Shown: positions 8,083 through 15,844 of the stretch, piece by piece
Numbering within the stretch: the stretch's first letter is position 1
How the letters are laid out: every line of letters begins with the position of its first letter
Source: Pantoea stewartii subsp. stewartii
GTDB taxonomy: Bacteria > Pseudomonadota > Gammaproteobacteria > Enterobacterales > Enterobacteriaceae
DNA: 45,442 bases
Direction of reading: 5' to 3'
Assembly (NCBI RefSeq): GCF_008801695.1
Contig: NZ_VZPF01000038.1
Coordinates: 1-45,442 of the forward strand
The notes under the pieces: model-generated
Told to the model about the DNA's origin: nothing
The model's input: the letters and a program-made list of their open reading frames with translations, nothing else
Database searches by the model: none
Position numbers and translations under genes: made by a program

Positions 8083-9669
8083 ATGATTCAGAGCAATTTG
8101 GCCCCGTTAGGCATGGCCGTGACGCCGCATCATCTGGCCAGTGAAAGTGCGCTGGCGGTACTGCGGGAAGGGGGGAACGCGATTGAGGCCATGGTGGCCG
8201 CCGCGGCGACGATTGCGGTGGTCTATCCGCACATGAATGGGCTGGGCGGTGACGGATTCTGGCTGATCATGCCAGGCAAAGGCGATCCGGTTGGCATTGA
8301 TGGCAGTGGCAGAGCGGGTTCGCTGGCGAATTTTGACTTCTATAAGGGGGAAACCCATATCCCTCATCGTGGGCCTAAAGCGGCCCTGACGGTGGCGGGC
8401 ACGGTGAGCGGCTGGCAGGCGGCACTGGACCTGTCCGCAGAACTGGGGGGAACCACCCTGCCTTTACCGCGCTTACTCCGCGATGCTGTTCGCTATGCTG
8501 CCGATGGCATTCCCGTCACCGCCTCACAAGCCGCTGCGACGCGGACGAAGCGCGACGAGCTACAGCATCTGCCTGGCTTTGCCGCCACGTTTTTACCGGA
8601 CGGCGATGTGCCAGCGGAAGGCAGCCGTTTCACCCAGCCTGATTTAGCCCGTACATTGAGCCTGCTGAGCGAAGAAGGTCTGGACAGTTTTTATCGCGGC
8701 ACGCTGGCACAGCACCTTGCGGAAGAAATGGTCAATCTGGGCATTCCCATCACCCTAGCGGATTTACAGCAGCAACGGGCTCGCCGCGTCACGCCGCTCC
8801 ATATTCGCCACAGCGAAGGCGATATCTGGAATATCACTCCACCGACACAAGGTATGGTGTCGCTGGCCATACTGGGCATCACGGATCATCTGGACATGGC
8901 GAACGCAGATGAGGTGCAAACGATCCACCGTATCGTCGAAGCCACCAAAAAAGCGTTTGCCCTTCGGGATCAGCATATTACCGATCCCCGCCATGTGGTT
9001 GAGGATCTGCAGGCACTGCTTGACGGCGAAACCCTCGCCACCCTCGCCAGCCAGATTCAGGATGATCGCGCTGCGCCCTGGGGAACCGGTCGCGGGCCTG
9101 GCGATACCGTCTGGATGGGCGTGATGGACAGCAGCGGGCTTTCCGTTTCCTTTATCCAAAGTATTTATCATGAGTTTGGCAGCGGTGTAGTGGTGCCCGG
9201 CACCGGACTTGTCTGGCAAAACCGGGGAGCGGCTTTTAGCCTCGATCCCGACCATATGCTGGCGCTGGCGCCCGGTAAACAACCCTTCCATACGCTGAAT
9301 CCTGCCGCCGCACGCCTGAAGGATGGTCGCACCATGGTATACGGCTCCATGGGCGGCGATGGCCAGCCGCAAACTCAGGCAGCCATTTTTACCCGCCATG
9401 TTATTCAGCGCCTGCCGCTGCAGCAGGCCGTTAGCGCACCTCGCTGGCTGCTGGGGCGGACCTGGGGCCAGCTGTCGGACTCGCTCAAACTGGAAAGTCG
9501 CTTCGCGCCCGACACCCTGGAGGCGCTACGTGCGTTAGGACATGACGTGGAGTCGCTGCCGGCCTACAGTGAGGCCGTCGGCCATGCAGGTGCCATTGTT
9601 CGTCACAACAACGGTATGTTTGAAGGCGCAAGCGATCCGCGCAGCAACGGCAGCGCCGCCGGTTTCTGA
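8083..9669 (+). CDS. hpxW: Oxamate amidohydrolase (Ntn-hydrolase, gamma-glutamyltransferase fold)
   Basis: Converts oxamate to oxalate and ammonia, the last nitrogen-releasing step of the Hpx route; the Klebsiella enzyme is a self-cleaving Ntn-hydrolase. The 528-residue precursor resembles gamma-glutamyltranspeptidase (GLGGDGFW near 53-60, PNP-like SMGGDGQPQ near the end). The predicted nucleophile is Thr342 in GPGDTVWMGV, giving subunits of about 341 and 187 residues, in line with the roughly 35 and 20 kDa reported for HpxW. No signal peptide is visible, unlike secreted gamma-glutamyltransferases. ATG at 8083 begins MIQSNLAPLG and has a purine-rich RBS; the frame could be opened at a TTG at 8053, less likely. 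First gene of hpxWXYZ. Confidence 0.92.
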   Translation: MIQSNLAPLGMAVTPHHLASESALAVLREGGNAIEAMVAAAATIAVVYPHMNGLGGDGFWLIMPGKGDPVGIDGSGRAGSLANFDFYKGETHIPHRGPKAALTVAGTVSGWQAALDLSAELGGTTLPLPRLLRDAVRYAADGIPVTASQAAATRTKRDELQHLPGFAATFLPDGDVPAEGSRFTQPDLARTLSLLSEEGLDSFYRGTLAQHLAEEMVNLGIPITLADLQQQRARRVTPLHIRHSEGDIWNITPPTQGMVSLAILGITDHLDMANADEVQTIHRIVEATKKAFALRDQHITDPRHVVEDLQALLDGETLATLASQIQDDRAAPWGTGRGPGDTVWMGVMDSSGLSVSFIQSIYHEFGSGVVVPGTGLVWQNRGAAFSLDPDHMLALAPGKQPFHTLNPAAARLKDGRTMVYGSMGGDGQPQTQAAIFTRHVIQRLPLQQAVSAPRWLLGRTWGQLSDSLKLESRFAPDTLEALRALGHDVESLPAYSEAVGHAGAIVRHNNGMFEGASDPRSNGSAAGF

Positions 9670-9681
9670 CAGGAGTAAATC

Positions 9682-9864
9682 ATGAATCAGAGTGACTGGG
9701 CAGCCTATATTGCCCAAATGGAGCAAATCCTGAACGTGGAACTGGACGAGGATCGCCGTGCCGCCCTGCTACAACAGATGACGCGCATTGCCGATATGGC
9801 GGCCCCGTTGATGGCTTATCCGCTGGACGACCGGCTCGAAGTCGCAGGAGTGTACAAAGCATGA
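9682..9864 (+). CDS. hpxX: HpxX small subunit (AtzG-like, DUF4089)
   Basis: A 60-residue acidic, helical protein with an MxxIADMAAPLMAYPL-type segment. Small AtzG-like proteins are encoded directly before AtzE-type amidases; AtzG is the partner subunit of AtzE in cyanuric acid degradation. Here it sits between hpxW and hpxY, starts 12 bases after hpxW behind CAGGAG, and overlaps the hpxY start by four bases. Expected role: partner that stabilises or completes the HpxY oxalurate hydrolase (inference from AtzE/AtzG). Confidence 0.86.
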   Translation: MNQSDWAAYIAQMEQILNVELDEDRRAALLQQMTRIADMAAPLMAYPLDDRLEVAGVYKA

Positions 9865-11261
9865 GACCAGACGAGGTTTCCATTCAGGCACTTCAGCAGG
9901 CGATTCAGCACGGTGATATCAGCGCCCGTGAAGTGGCGGAGCAGACACTGACCGTGATTGAGAAACAGAATCCGCAGCTTAATGCCTGGACGGATATCAC
10001 CGCAACGCGGATGGTGCAGGAAGCGGATGCGATAGACAAGCAACGCCTGCGCGGCGAGACCTTACCGCCGCTGGCGGGCATTCCCTATGCGGTAAAAAAC
10101 CTGTTTGACGTGCAGGGTTACACTACCCTGGCGGGGGCCAGACTGTTTCGTCAGCGTCCGACCGCAACCCGGGATGCCTTTGCCATCACCCAACTTCAGC
10201 AGGCCGGTGCCCTGCTTTCCGGCATGGTCAACATGGATGCCTATGCCTACGGTTTTACCACCGAAAATACCCACTATGGGGCGACGCACAACCCGCATGA
10301 TCTGGCGCGCATTGCGGGCGGCTCATCCGGCGGTTCGGCCGCCGCCGTGGCAGCGGGACTGGTGCCTTTCTCGCTGGGGACGGACACCAACGGCTCAATC
10401 CGCGTCCCGGCTTCCCTGTGTGGGATTTTTGGCCTGAAACCGACTTTTGGCCGCTTATCCCGCAGCGGCAGCCATCCGTTTGTCGCCAGCCTGGATCATA
10501 TCGGTCCCTTCGCCCGTCGGGTGGACGATCTGGCCCTGGTTTACGATCTGTTGCAAGGGCACGACAGCACGGACGCCTTCCAGGCCGATCGCCCGCTGGC
10601 AGCCACCTTACCGCAGTTGAAAAACGGTGCACAGGATTTGCGCTGTGCCGTACTGGGCGGCTTCTTTTCGACCTGGTGTAATGATGATGCCCGCGCGGCG
10701 CAATTACAGGTGGCGCAGGCGTTACAGGCTCAGGACGACGTGGTAATCGCGGAGGCTGAGTTAGCACGCTCGGCCGCCTTTATTATGACCGCCTCTGAAG
10801 GCGGCAATCATTACCTGCCTGCGCTGCGTCAGCAGCCCGACCTGTTTGAGCCCCATTCGCGTGAACGCCTGCTGGCTGGTGCGATGCTGCCCGCGGCATG
10901 GTATGTTCAGGCCCAGCGCTTCCGCCGCCACTTTCAGCAGCAGGTCGTCCCGCTGTTTGCGCAGTACGATGTGCTTATCGCCCCTGCCACGCCATGTAGC
11001 GCGCCGTTAATTGGTCAGGAAACGATTGCCATTAACGGGCAGAATCTGCCGACGAAGGCCAGCATGGGCATGCTGACGCAGCCGATCTCCTTCCTTGGAC
11101 TTCCCGTCTGTACTGTGCCGATGACGACGGCGAGCGGTTTACCGATTGGCGTGCAGTTAATTGGCGCCCCCTTTAACGAACAGGCTGTCTTACGCGCAGC
11201 CTGTGCCCTTGAACAACAAGGACTGACATTTTCGCCCATCCGCAGGGCAGGAGCACAATGA
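9861..11261 (+). CDS. hpxY: AtzE-family amidase, oxalurate hydrolysis
   Basis: A 466-residue amidase-signature hydrolase. The Ser-cisSer-Lys triad is complete: Lys79 in PYAVKNLF, cis-Ser155 in GGSSGGSAAA and nucleophile Ser179 in TDTNGSIRVPA; the 24-residue spacing of the two serines is the family norm. With hpxX and hpxZ around it, it fits HpxY, proposed to hydrolyse oxalurate toward oxamate. Overlaps hpxX upstream and hpxZ downstream by four bases each, so the three are coupled. An N-carbamoyl or biuret-type amidase is the alternative if seen alone. Confidence 0.9.
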   Translation: MRPDEVSIQALQQAIQHGDISAREVAEQTLTVIEKQNPQLNAWTDITATRMVQEADAIDKQRLRGETLPPLAGIPYAVKNLFDVQGYTTLAGARLFRQRPTATRDAFAITQLQQAGALLSGMVNMDAYAYGFTTENTHYGATHNPHDLARIAGGSSGGSAAAVAAGLVPFSLGTDTNGSIRVPASLCGIFGLKPTFGRLSRSGSHPFVASLDHIGPFARRVDDLALVYDLLQGHDSTDAFQADRPLAATLPQLKNGAQDLRCAVLGGFFSTWCNDDARAAQLQVAQALQAQDDVVIAEAELARSAAFIMTASEGGNHYLPALRQQPDLFEPHSRERLLAGAMLPAAWYVQAQRFRRHFQQQVVPLFAQYDVLIAPATPCSAPLIGQETIAINGQNLPTKASMGMLTQPISFLGLPVCTVPMTTASGLPIGVQLIGAPFNEQAVLRAACALEQQGLTFSPIRRAGAQ

Positions 11262-11641
11262 ATACTGACGCGATTAATCTTCCCGAGGTGCTGAACGCCG
11301 TTACCGCCGCGTTCTACCGTTATGAAAAGGCGCTGACGGGCAACGACATTGCCGTCCTGGATGAGCTGTTCTGGCACGATCCGCGGACCGTGCGCTTAGG
11401 CGCTGGCGAGAACCTGTACGGCATCGATGAAATCCGCGCGTTTCGCGCGGCAAGACCGTCGGCGGGGCTGGACCGCACGCTGCGCAATACGGTGATCACC
11501 ACGTTTGGTGACGCGTACGCGGTGTGCAGCACCGAATTTACCCGGGCGGGCACGGAGAAAATTGGCCGTCAGCAACAGACCTGGGTGAAGTTTCCGCAGG
11601 GCTGGCGCATCGTAGCAGCGCAGGTCAGTCTGATGAGCTAA
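11258..11641 (+). CDS. hpxZ: HpxZ oxalurate catabolism protein (AtzH/SnoaL-like, DUF3225)
   Basis: A 127-residue NTF2/SnoaL-like protein (segments RYEKALTGNDIAVLDELFW and PRTVRLGAGENLYG are typical). Proteins of this family are encoded beside AtzE-type amidases; AtzH is an amidohydrolase accessory in s-triazine degradation. It follows hpxY with a four-base overlap and ends the operon. Its exact reaction in oxalurate breakdown is not settled to my knowledge. The next 90 bases hold no gene. Confidence 0.87.
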   Translation: MNTDAINLPEVLNAVTAAFYRYEKALTGNDIAVLDELFWHDPRTVRLGAGENLYGIDEIRAFRAARPSAGLDRTLRNTVITTFGDAYAVCSTEFTRAGTEKIGRQQQTWVKFPQGWRIVAAQVSLMS

Positions 11642-11731
11642 GCCCGGCGGAGCAGTCATATGTTAAGGCCGGGAGGCCTGAGTCTAACGCTTCACGTCGC
11701 GAAAGCGCTCAACTGCAACCCCTACGCCGCC

Positions 11732-12634
11732 CTACAGGGCGGCGAGCTCGCCTAACCAGGCGATCATTGCCTCTGCGCCAGGCTGGTTCAGCGTGCGATT
11801 CGGCCAGGCCAGATAATAGGGCTTGCTGAGCGGCAACGCGAGCGCATCTACAATGACCAGTTCGCCCCGGTCCAGCACCTGGGCGATCATCCGGCGCTGT
11901 CCCAGCAGCACACCAGCGCCGGCCACGGCGGCATCAATCGCCAGCGAGGTCAGGTTAAAGGTCATGGCTGGACGAGCTGCTGGCACAGCCATTCCTTTCG
12001 CCTCAAACCAGCCCGACCAGTCTGGCAAAAAGCGCCCTTCTTTGCCCCAGTCGAGATGAATCAGCGGCGCATGCCGTAACAGATCCTCGCGGGAAAAGGC
12101 GTCGATCAGCCGCGGGCTGGCGACCGGGAGCACCTCATCATGAAACAGATACGCTTTATTCAGTCTGGGATACGCTTCCTCGCCGAAGCACATCACAAAG
12201 TCGGCCGGCGTTTGAGCAAAATCCACCTCCGCGTGCGTGCCATGTAAGGAAAGACTGACATCCGGACAGCGTTCACGCCAGCGGCACAGATGCGGCAACA
12301 GCCATTTCGACGCCAGCGCCGGCAGCGTGTAAAGCGTAAGCTGTGCGGCGGTCTCAGTGCGTCCTATGTTGCGCTGACCAAGCTGGAGAACCGCAAAGGC
12401 TTCCGTGACATAGCGAAGATACTGCTTGCCCGTCTCCGTCAGCATCACACCCTGTTGCGTACGTAAAAACAGGACGCAGCCAAGATGATCTTCAAGCTGG
12501 CGAATTTGCTGACTCACCGCCGCAGGGGTTAAGGCCAGCTGTGCCGCGGCCCTGGTCAGGCTGCCGGTTTCCGCAGCCACTTTAAATGACTGAATCACGT
12601 TGATTTTAGGCAGGCGCGATGGCGGGTTGGGCAT
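11732..12634 (-). CDS. LysR-family regulator 1 (GcvA-like)
   Basis: A 300-residue LysR-type regulator. The N-terminal winged HTH covers about residues 10-70 (GSLTRAAAQLALTPAAVSQQIRQLEDHLG) and the co-inducer domain the rest. The TPAAVSQQIRQLE form and WLLPHLCRW segment resemble the GcvA group. It is divergent from the HalD/BesD-like oxygenase gene with about 98 bases between, where two GGTATT copies occur (near 12655 and 12670), so that oxygenase is the obvious target. It marks the left border of the unassigned 11-kb cassette and converges on hpxZ. Confidence 0.88.
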   Translation of the reverse strand: MPNPPSRLPKINVIQSFKVAAETGSLTRAAAQLALTPAAVSQQIRQLEDHLGCVLFLRTQQGVMLTETGKQYLRYVTEAFAVLQLGQRNIGRTETAAQLTLYTLPALASKWLLPHLCRWRERCPDVSLSLHGTHAEVDFAQTPADFVMCFGEEAYPRLNKAYLFHDEVLPVASPRLIDAFSREDLLRHAPLIHLDWGKEGRFLPDWSGWFEAKGMAVPAARPAMTFNLTSLAIDAAVAGAGVLLGQRRMIAQVLDRGELVIVDALALPLSKPYYLAWPNRTLNQPGAEAMIAWLGELAAL

Positions 12635-12732
12635 TAAGCATTCCTTATCAGGGTATTAACGATTTATTGGTATTCAGCTGATGCCGGGCAGGCTAGTGTG
12701 ACAATTCATCCCTTCATTATGAGACCGCGACG

Positions 12733-13506
12733 ATGCCCAAAGCCCTGGTACGTACTGACTTACATCCTCTGACCGACCACGCCTGGCGTCAAGACTGTCG
12801 CAGGCAACTTAATCAACACGGCGCGCTGGTGTTGCGTCATTTTTTGCAGCCTGCCGCCCTGCAGGCCATCGTCGCAGAAGGCAATGCGCAGCGCGATCGG
12901 GCTTATTACACTGTCAGTCAGCACAACGTTTACCTGATGAAAACGGATGCCGGCTTCAGCGACAGCCATCCACGCAACCGCGAAGTGAACAGCACCAAAG
13001 GGTGCATTACGGACGATATGATTGCAGCGGATTCCCCGCTGCGTCAGTTGTATGACGATGCGCTGTTTCAGTCTTTCTTATGCGAAGTGCTGGACGAAGA
13101 GGCGCTGTATCCCTACGCCGACCCGTTGTCTTCGATTAACCTGCACTATGCGCCACAGGATAAAGAGCTGGGGTGGCATTTTGATAACTCCTCGTTTGCC
13201 ATCACGTTGCTGGTGCAGAAACCGCTGGGCGGTGGACGGTTTCAGTATGTGAAAGACCTGCGGGATGCTGATGCGGGCGAAATGAATTACGCGGGCGTGG
13301 CCGCCGTGCTCGATGAACAGCACCCCGTCGATGAACTGGCTATGGATGCCGGTGACCTGGTACTGTTTCGTGGGCGAAATTCACTGCATCGCGTGACGCC
13401 CACAGAAGGCGACGTCACGCGCATGCTGGCGGTGCTGGCCTACAATACCGCGCCCGGCATCGCCCTGTCGGAAACGGCCCGCCTGACGTTTTACGGCCGG
13501 TTGTAA
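12733..13506 (+). CDS. Fe(II)/2-oxoglutarate oxygenase, HalD/BesD-like with HxD
   Basis: A 257-residue protein resembling the HalD/BesD family of amino acid radical halogenases and related hydroxylases. The metal triad reads His149-x-Asp151 in GWHFDNSS and His219 in NSLHRVTP; Arg230 is placed to bind 2-oxoglutarate. Halogenases such as BesD have Gly in place of this Asp, leaving room for chloride, so the present protein should hydroxylate rather than halogenate (inference from the known motif rule). BesD relatives act on free amino acids such as lysine, so an amino-acid substrate is likely. Single gene, divergent from LysR 1 and convergent with the ArgE-like gene. The RBS is weak. Confidence 0.8.
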   Translation: MPKALVRTDLHPLTDHAWRQDCRRQLNQHGALVLRHFLQPAALQAIVAEGNAQRDRAYYTVSQHNVYLMKTDAGFSDSHPRNREVNSTKGCITDDMIAADSPLRQLYDDALFQSFLCEVLDEEALYPYADPLSSINLHYAPQDKELGWHFDNSSFAITLLVQKPLGGGRFQYVKDLRDADAGEMNYAGVAAVLDEQHPVDELAMDAGDLVLFRGRNSLHRVTPTEGDVTRMLAVLAYNTAPGIALSETARLTFYGRL

Positions 13507-13532
13507 ACCGCACCCGCAAACGTTTTTGCCGA

Positions 13533-14729
13533 TCATCTGGCCGCGCGGCGCGCTCTACCCTGCGTGGCTTTATTGGTGGACGTTACCGCCATCCACTGAC
13601 GCAGGTTTTGTAGCATTGCCATACAGCATTCAAGCTGTTCAAGACTGACAAACTCATCTGCTTTGTGTCCCTGTTCCATGCTTCCCGGCCCGCAGACCAA
13701 CGTGGCTACCCCAATCTCGTCAAATAATCCCCCTTCGGTGCCAAAGGCGACCGTAGCGAACTCGTTATGTCCGCTCCACTGCGCCAGCCAGCGGGCAAAG
13801 TCGGTCTGCGGATCGGTCAATAAGCCAGGGTAGTCGCTCAGTGGTTGAAAGGTAATGTTGCACAACGGTTCAGTGCGCTGCATTTCAGGCACCAGTTCTG
13901 CTTCGGCGAAGTGGCGTACGCTGTCATACAGCGCCTGAGCATCCGTACCAGGCAGCGTTCGCCACTCCATATCAAACTGGCAGGTCTCAGGAACAATATT
14001 CAGTGCTGTCCCGCCCTGAATCGTGCCAATCTGCAGCGTGCTGTAAGGCGGTTCAAACCGTTCGTCACGTTGCTGCTTTAACGCTTCTTCCTGCTGCAAA
14101 AGATGCGCAATTAACCGGGCGGCGTAGTGAACCGCATTCACGCCCTGATGCGTATAGGCAGAGTGGCAGGCGTGGCCCTGCACCCGACAGCGCACCGCCC
14201 GTTTTCCCTTATGTCCGTAAACCGGCTGCATGGCGGTCGGCTCACCCACAATACACATCGCCGGTTTTGCCGGTGAGGCATTGAGCATCGCCACCAGCGA
14301 GCGCACGCCCAGGCACCCCACCTCTTCGTCACAGGAAAACGCCAGATGCAAAGGCATGCGCAGAGGCTGCTGAAGAAACGCATCCAGCATGGCCAGCACG
14401 CAGGCAATAAAGCCTTTCATATCGGCGCTTCCCCGACCGTAATATCGTCCGTCACGTTCCGTCAGGGCGAAAGGCGGCACGGACCAGTTTTGCCCCTCAA
14501 CCGGCACCACGTCCGTATGCCCTGACAGCATAACGCCGCCTTCGCCCTCCGGCCCCAGACGCGCATACAGATTGGCTTTTTTACCGCTGTCGTCATACAG
14601 CCACTGCGTCGTTATGCCTCTGTCAGTCAGGTAGTCGTCAATAAACTGGATCAGGGCCAGGTTTGACACCCGACTGGTTGTGTCAAAGGCCAGCAGAGAG
14701 GCCAGAAGCGCCCGTAACGTCTCATTCAT
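13533..14729 (-). CDS. ArgE-like M20 deacylase
   Basis: A 398-residue metallopeptidase of the acetylornithine deacetylase group. Metal and catalytic residues are in place: His71 and Asp73 (SGHTDVVPV), Asp103 (GSADMKGF), Glu135-Glu136 (SCDEEVGCLG), Glu163 (VGEPTAM) and the late His in MEQGHKADEF. The start at 14729 (MNETLRALLASLL) overlaps the DUF1028 stop by eight bases; the longer frame upstream lies inside the DUF1028 gene. As last gene of the monooxygenase-RidA-DUF1028 operon and far from arginine genes, it likely removes an acyl group from an amino-acid-like catabolic intermediate rather than making ornithine. The C-terminus is Arg-rich (GRARRAAR). Confidence 0.85.
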   Translation of the reverse strand: MNETLRALLASLLAFDTTSRVSNLALIQFIDDYLTDRGITTQWLYDDSGKKANLYARLGPEGEGGVMLSGHTDVVPVEGQNWSVPPFALTERDGRYYGRGSADMKGFIACVLAMLDAFLQQPLRMPLHLAFSCDEEVGCLGVRSLVAMLNASPAKPAMCIVGEPTAMQPVYGHKGKRAVRCRVQGHACHSAYTHQGVNAVHYAARLIAHLLQQEEALKQQRDERFEPPYSTLQIGTIQGGTALNIVPETCQFDMEWRTLPGTDAQALYDSVRHFAEAELVPEMQRTEPLCNITFQPLSDYPGLLTDPQTDFARWLAQWSGHNEFATVAFGTEGGLFDEIGVATLVCGPGSMEQGHKADEFVSLEQLECCMAMLQNLRQWMAVTSTNKATQGRARRAAR

Positions 14730-15396
14730 CGCCGGGCACACCATAGGCCGGTGCCTCACGCGGATCCAGCGCGCGCGTGACATAGGCTTCCATCTGGGGT
14801 TCATAGGCAAGCCACAGTTGTGTCAACTGCCCGACAGGGTCGTGCACGGTCCAGTCGATGCGCAGATCCACCAGCGGCCAGGGATAATCATCCACAAGTT
14901 TGAGCGCAGCTGAATGTAACGGCCCGGCTTCTCCGCCTGCTGCCACGCCGGCCTGAAGGGCGGCAAGCAGCCGACTGGCCAGTTCACCGGAGGCCGCTTC
15001 AAAGGCTGCGCACATGGATGCCGTTACGCCCTTGTTCGCCAGCATATTGCCTGCGGCGATACAGTTTTTTCCTTCGGCCATGCTCCAGATACCCAGCGTC
15101 TTGCTGCCACTGAAAAACGCCGTGTTACCCTGAATATCAATCGCGGCGACCTGGCGGTAATCACTGAATCTGTCGCCGGCCAGCGCCCGCTTTAGCGCCA
15201 CGTTCAGATCGCTGCCCTGATCCAGATGCAACAGAATCTGCTGCCCCAGAGAGGGCAACGTAATATTCTGGCTGGATACGGCACCCACGCCGGCGTGGAG
15301 CCAGGGACAGCGCGCGCCTACCGCAATGCTGGATGAACTGATAGCGATGCCGAGCTGACCGGTTTCTTCACACCGTGCTGTCACTGATAAGGTCAT
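14722..15396 (-). CDS. DUF1028 protein (Ntn-hydrolase-like)
   Basis: A 224-residue DUF1028 protein. It starts MTLSVTARCEETGQLGIAISSSSIAVG and continues with CPWLHAGVGAVSSQN, the usual family opening. DUF1028 proteins have an Ntn-hydrolase-type fold and no agreed reaction. The start overlaps the RidA-like stop (ATGA), and its end overlaps the ArgE-like start by eight bases: tight coupling in one operon. The pairing with a RidA homologue and an M20 deacylase suggests hydrolysis of a small amide or reactive enamine/imine product (inference). Confidence 0.86.
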   Translation of the reverse strand: MTLSVTARCEETGQLGIAISSSSIAVGARCPWLHAGVGAVSSQNITLPSLGQQILLHLDQGSDLNVALKRALAGDRFSDYRQVAAIDIQGNTAFFSGSKTLGIWSMAEGKNCIAAGNMLANKGVTASMCAAFEAASGELASRLLAALQAGVAAGGEAGPLHSAALKLVDDYPWPLVDLRIDWTVHDPVGQLTQLWLAYEPQMEAYVTRALDPREAPAYGVPGDE

Positions 15397-15827
15397 TGGT
15401 CTGCTCCACATTTCCAGTCATCCGGAATCACCGCAATGACATCAATTTCCATCAGCCACTGCGGCTGTGCCAGAGCCGAAATCATCAGCCCTGTTGAGAC
15501 GGGGAAAACACCTTTTAGCCACTTTCCGACTTCCCGGTAGACCGGTTCGCGATAACGCGGGTCGACTATATACGTGGTGGTTTTGACAATATGCGACAGA
15601 TCGCTCCCCGCCTCTTCCAGCAGTTGCTTCACATTTTTCATCGCCTGCGCCGCCTGCGCGGCCGGATCGCCCAGGCCAATCAGATTACCGTCGAAGTCAG
15701 TGCCGACCTGGCCGCGCAGGTACACCGTGTTACCTGCACGTACGACCTGGCAAAGATCGTTGTCCAGCGTTTGATTAGGGTACGTTTCTTTGGTGTTAAA
15801 CATCCGAATACGAGTATGGGTTGGCAT
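15393..15827 (-). CDS. RidA/YjgF-family protein lacking the catalytic Arg
   Basis: A 144-residue protein of the Rid family (core LRGQVGTDFDGNLIGLGDPAAQAAQAM and TTTYIVDPRYREP). Canonical RidA hydrolyses enamine/imine intermediates and uses an Arg (105 in the reference) in a PARS motif before VEVA. Here the aligned segment is FPVSTGLMIS, so Ser111 stands where the Arg is expected. The protein thus belongs with Rid-family members that lack that residue, whose reactions are mostly unknown. A good RBS (AGGAG) precedes ATG 15827; it follows the monooxygenase by 17 bases and overlaps DUF1028. Confidence 0.87.
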   Translation of the reverse strand: MPTHTRIRMFNTKETYPNQTLDNDLCQVVRAGNTVYLRGQVGTDFDGNLIGLGDPAAQAAQAMKNVKQLLEEAGSDLSHIVKTTTYIVDPRYREPVYREVGKWLKGVFPVSTGLMISALAQPQWLMEIDVIAVIPDDWKCGADQ

Positions 15828-15844
15828 AACAGCAGTCTCCTGGT

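Noticed and set aside
8764..9399. A 211-codon minus-strand frame inside hpxW.
   Set aside because: Shadow of hpxW; no RBS and no recognisable product.
8083..9669. Naming hpxW as gamma-glutamyltranspeptidase (ggt).
   Set aside because: No signal peptide, and it heads the hpxXYZ operon; HpxW oxamate amidohydrolase explains both fold and context.
13533..14729. Calling the M20 gene argE of arginine synthesis.
   Set aside because: No arg genes are nearby and it is translationally coupled to DUF1028 and RidA-like genes; a catabolic deacylase is more likely.
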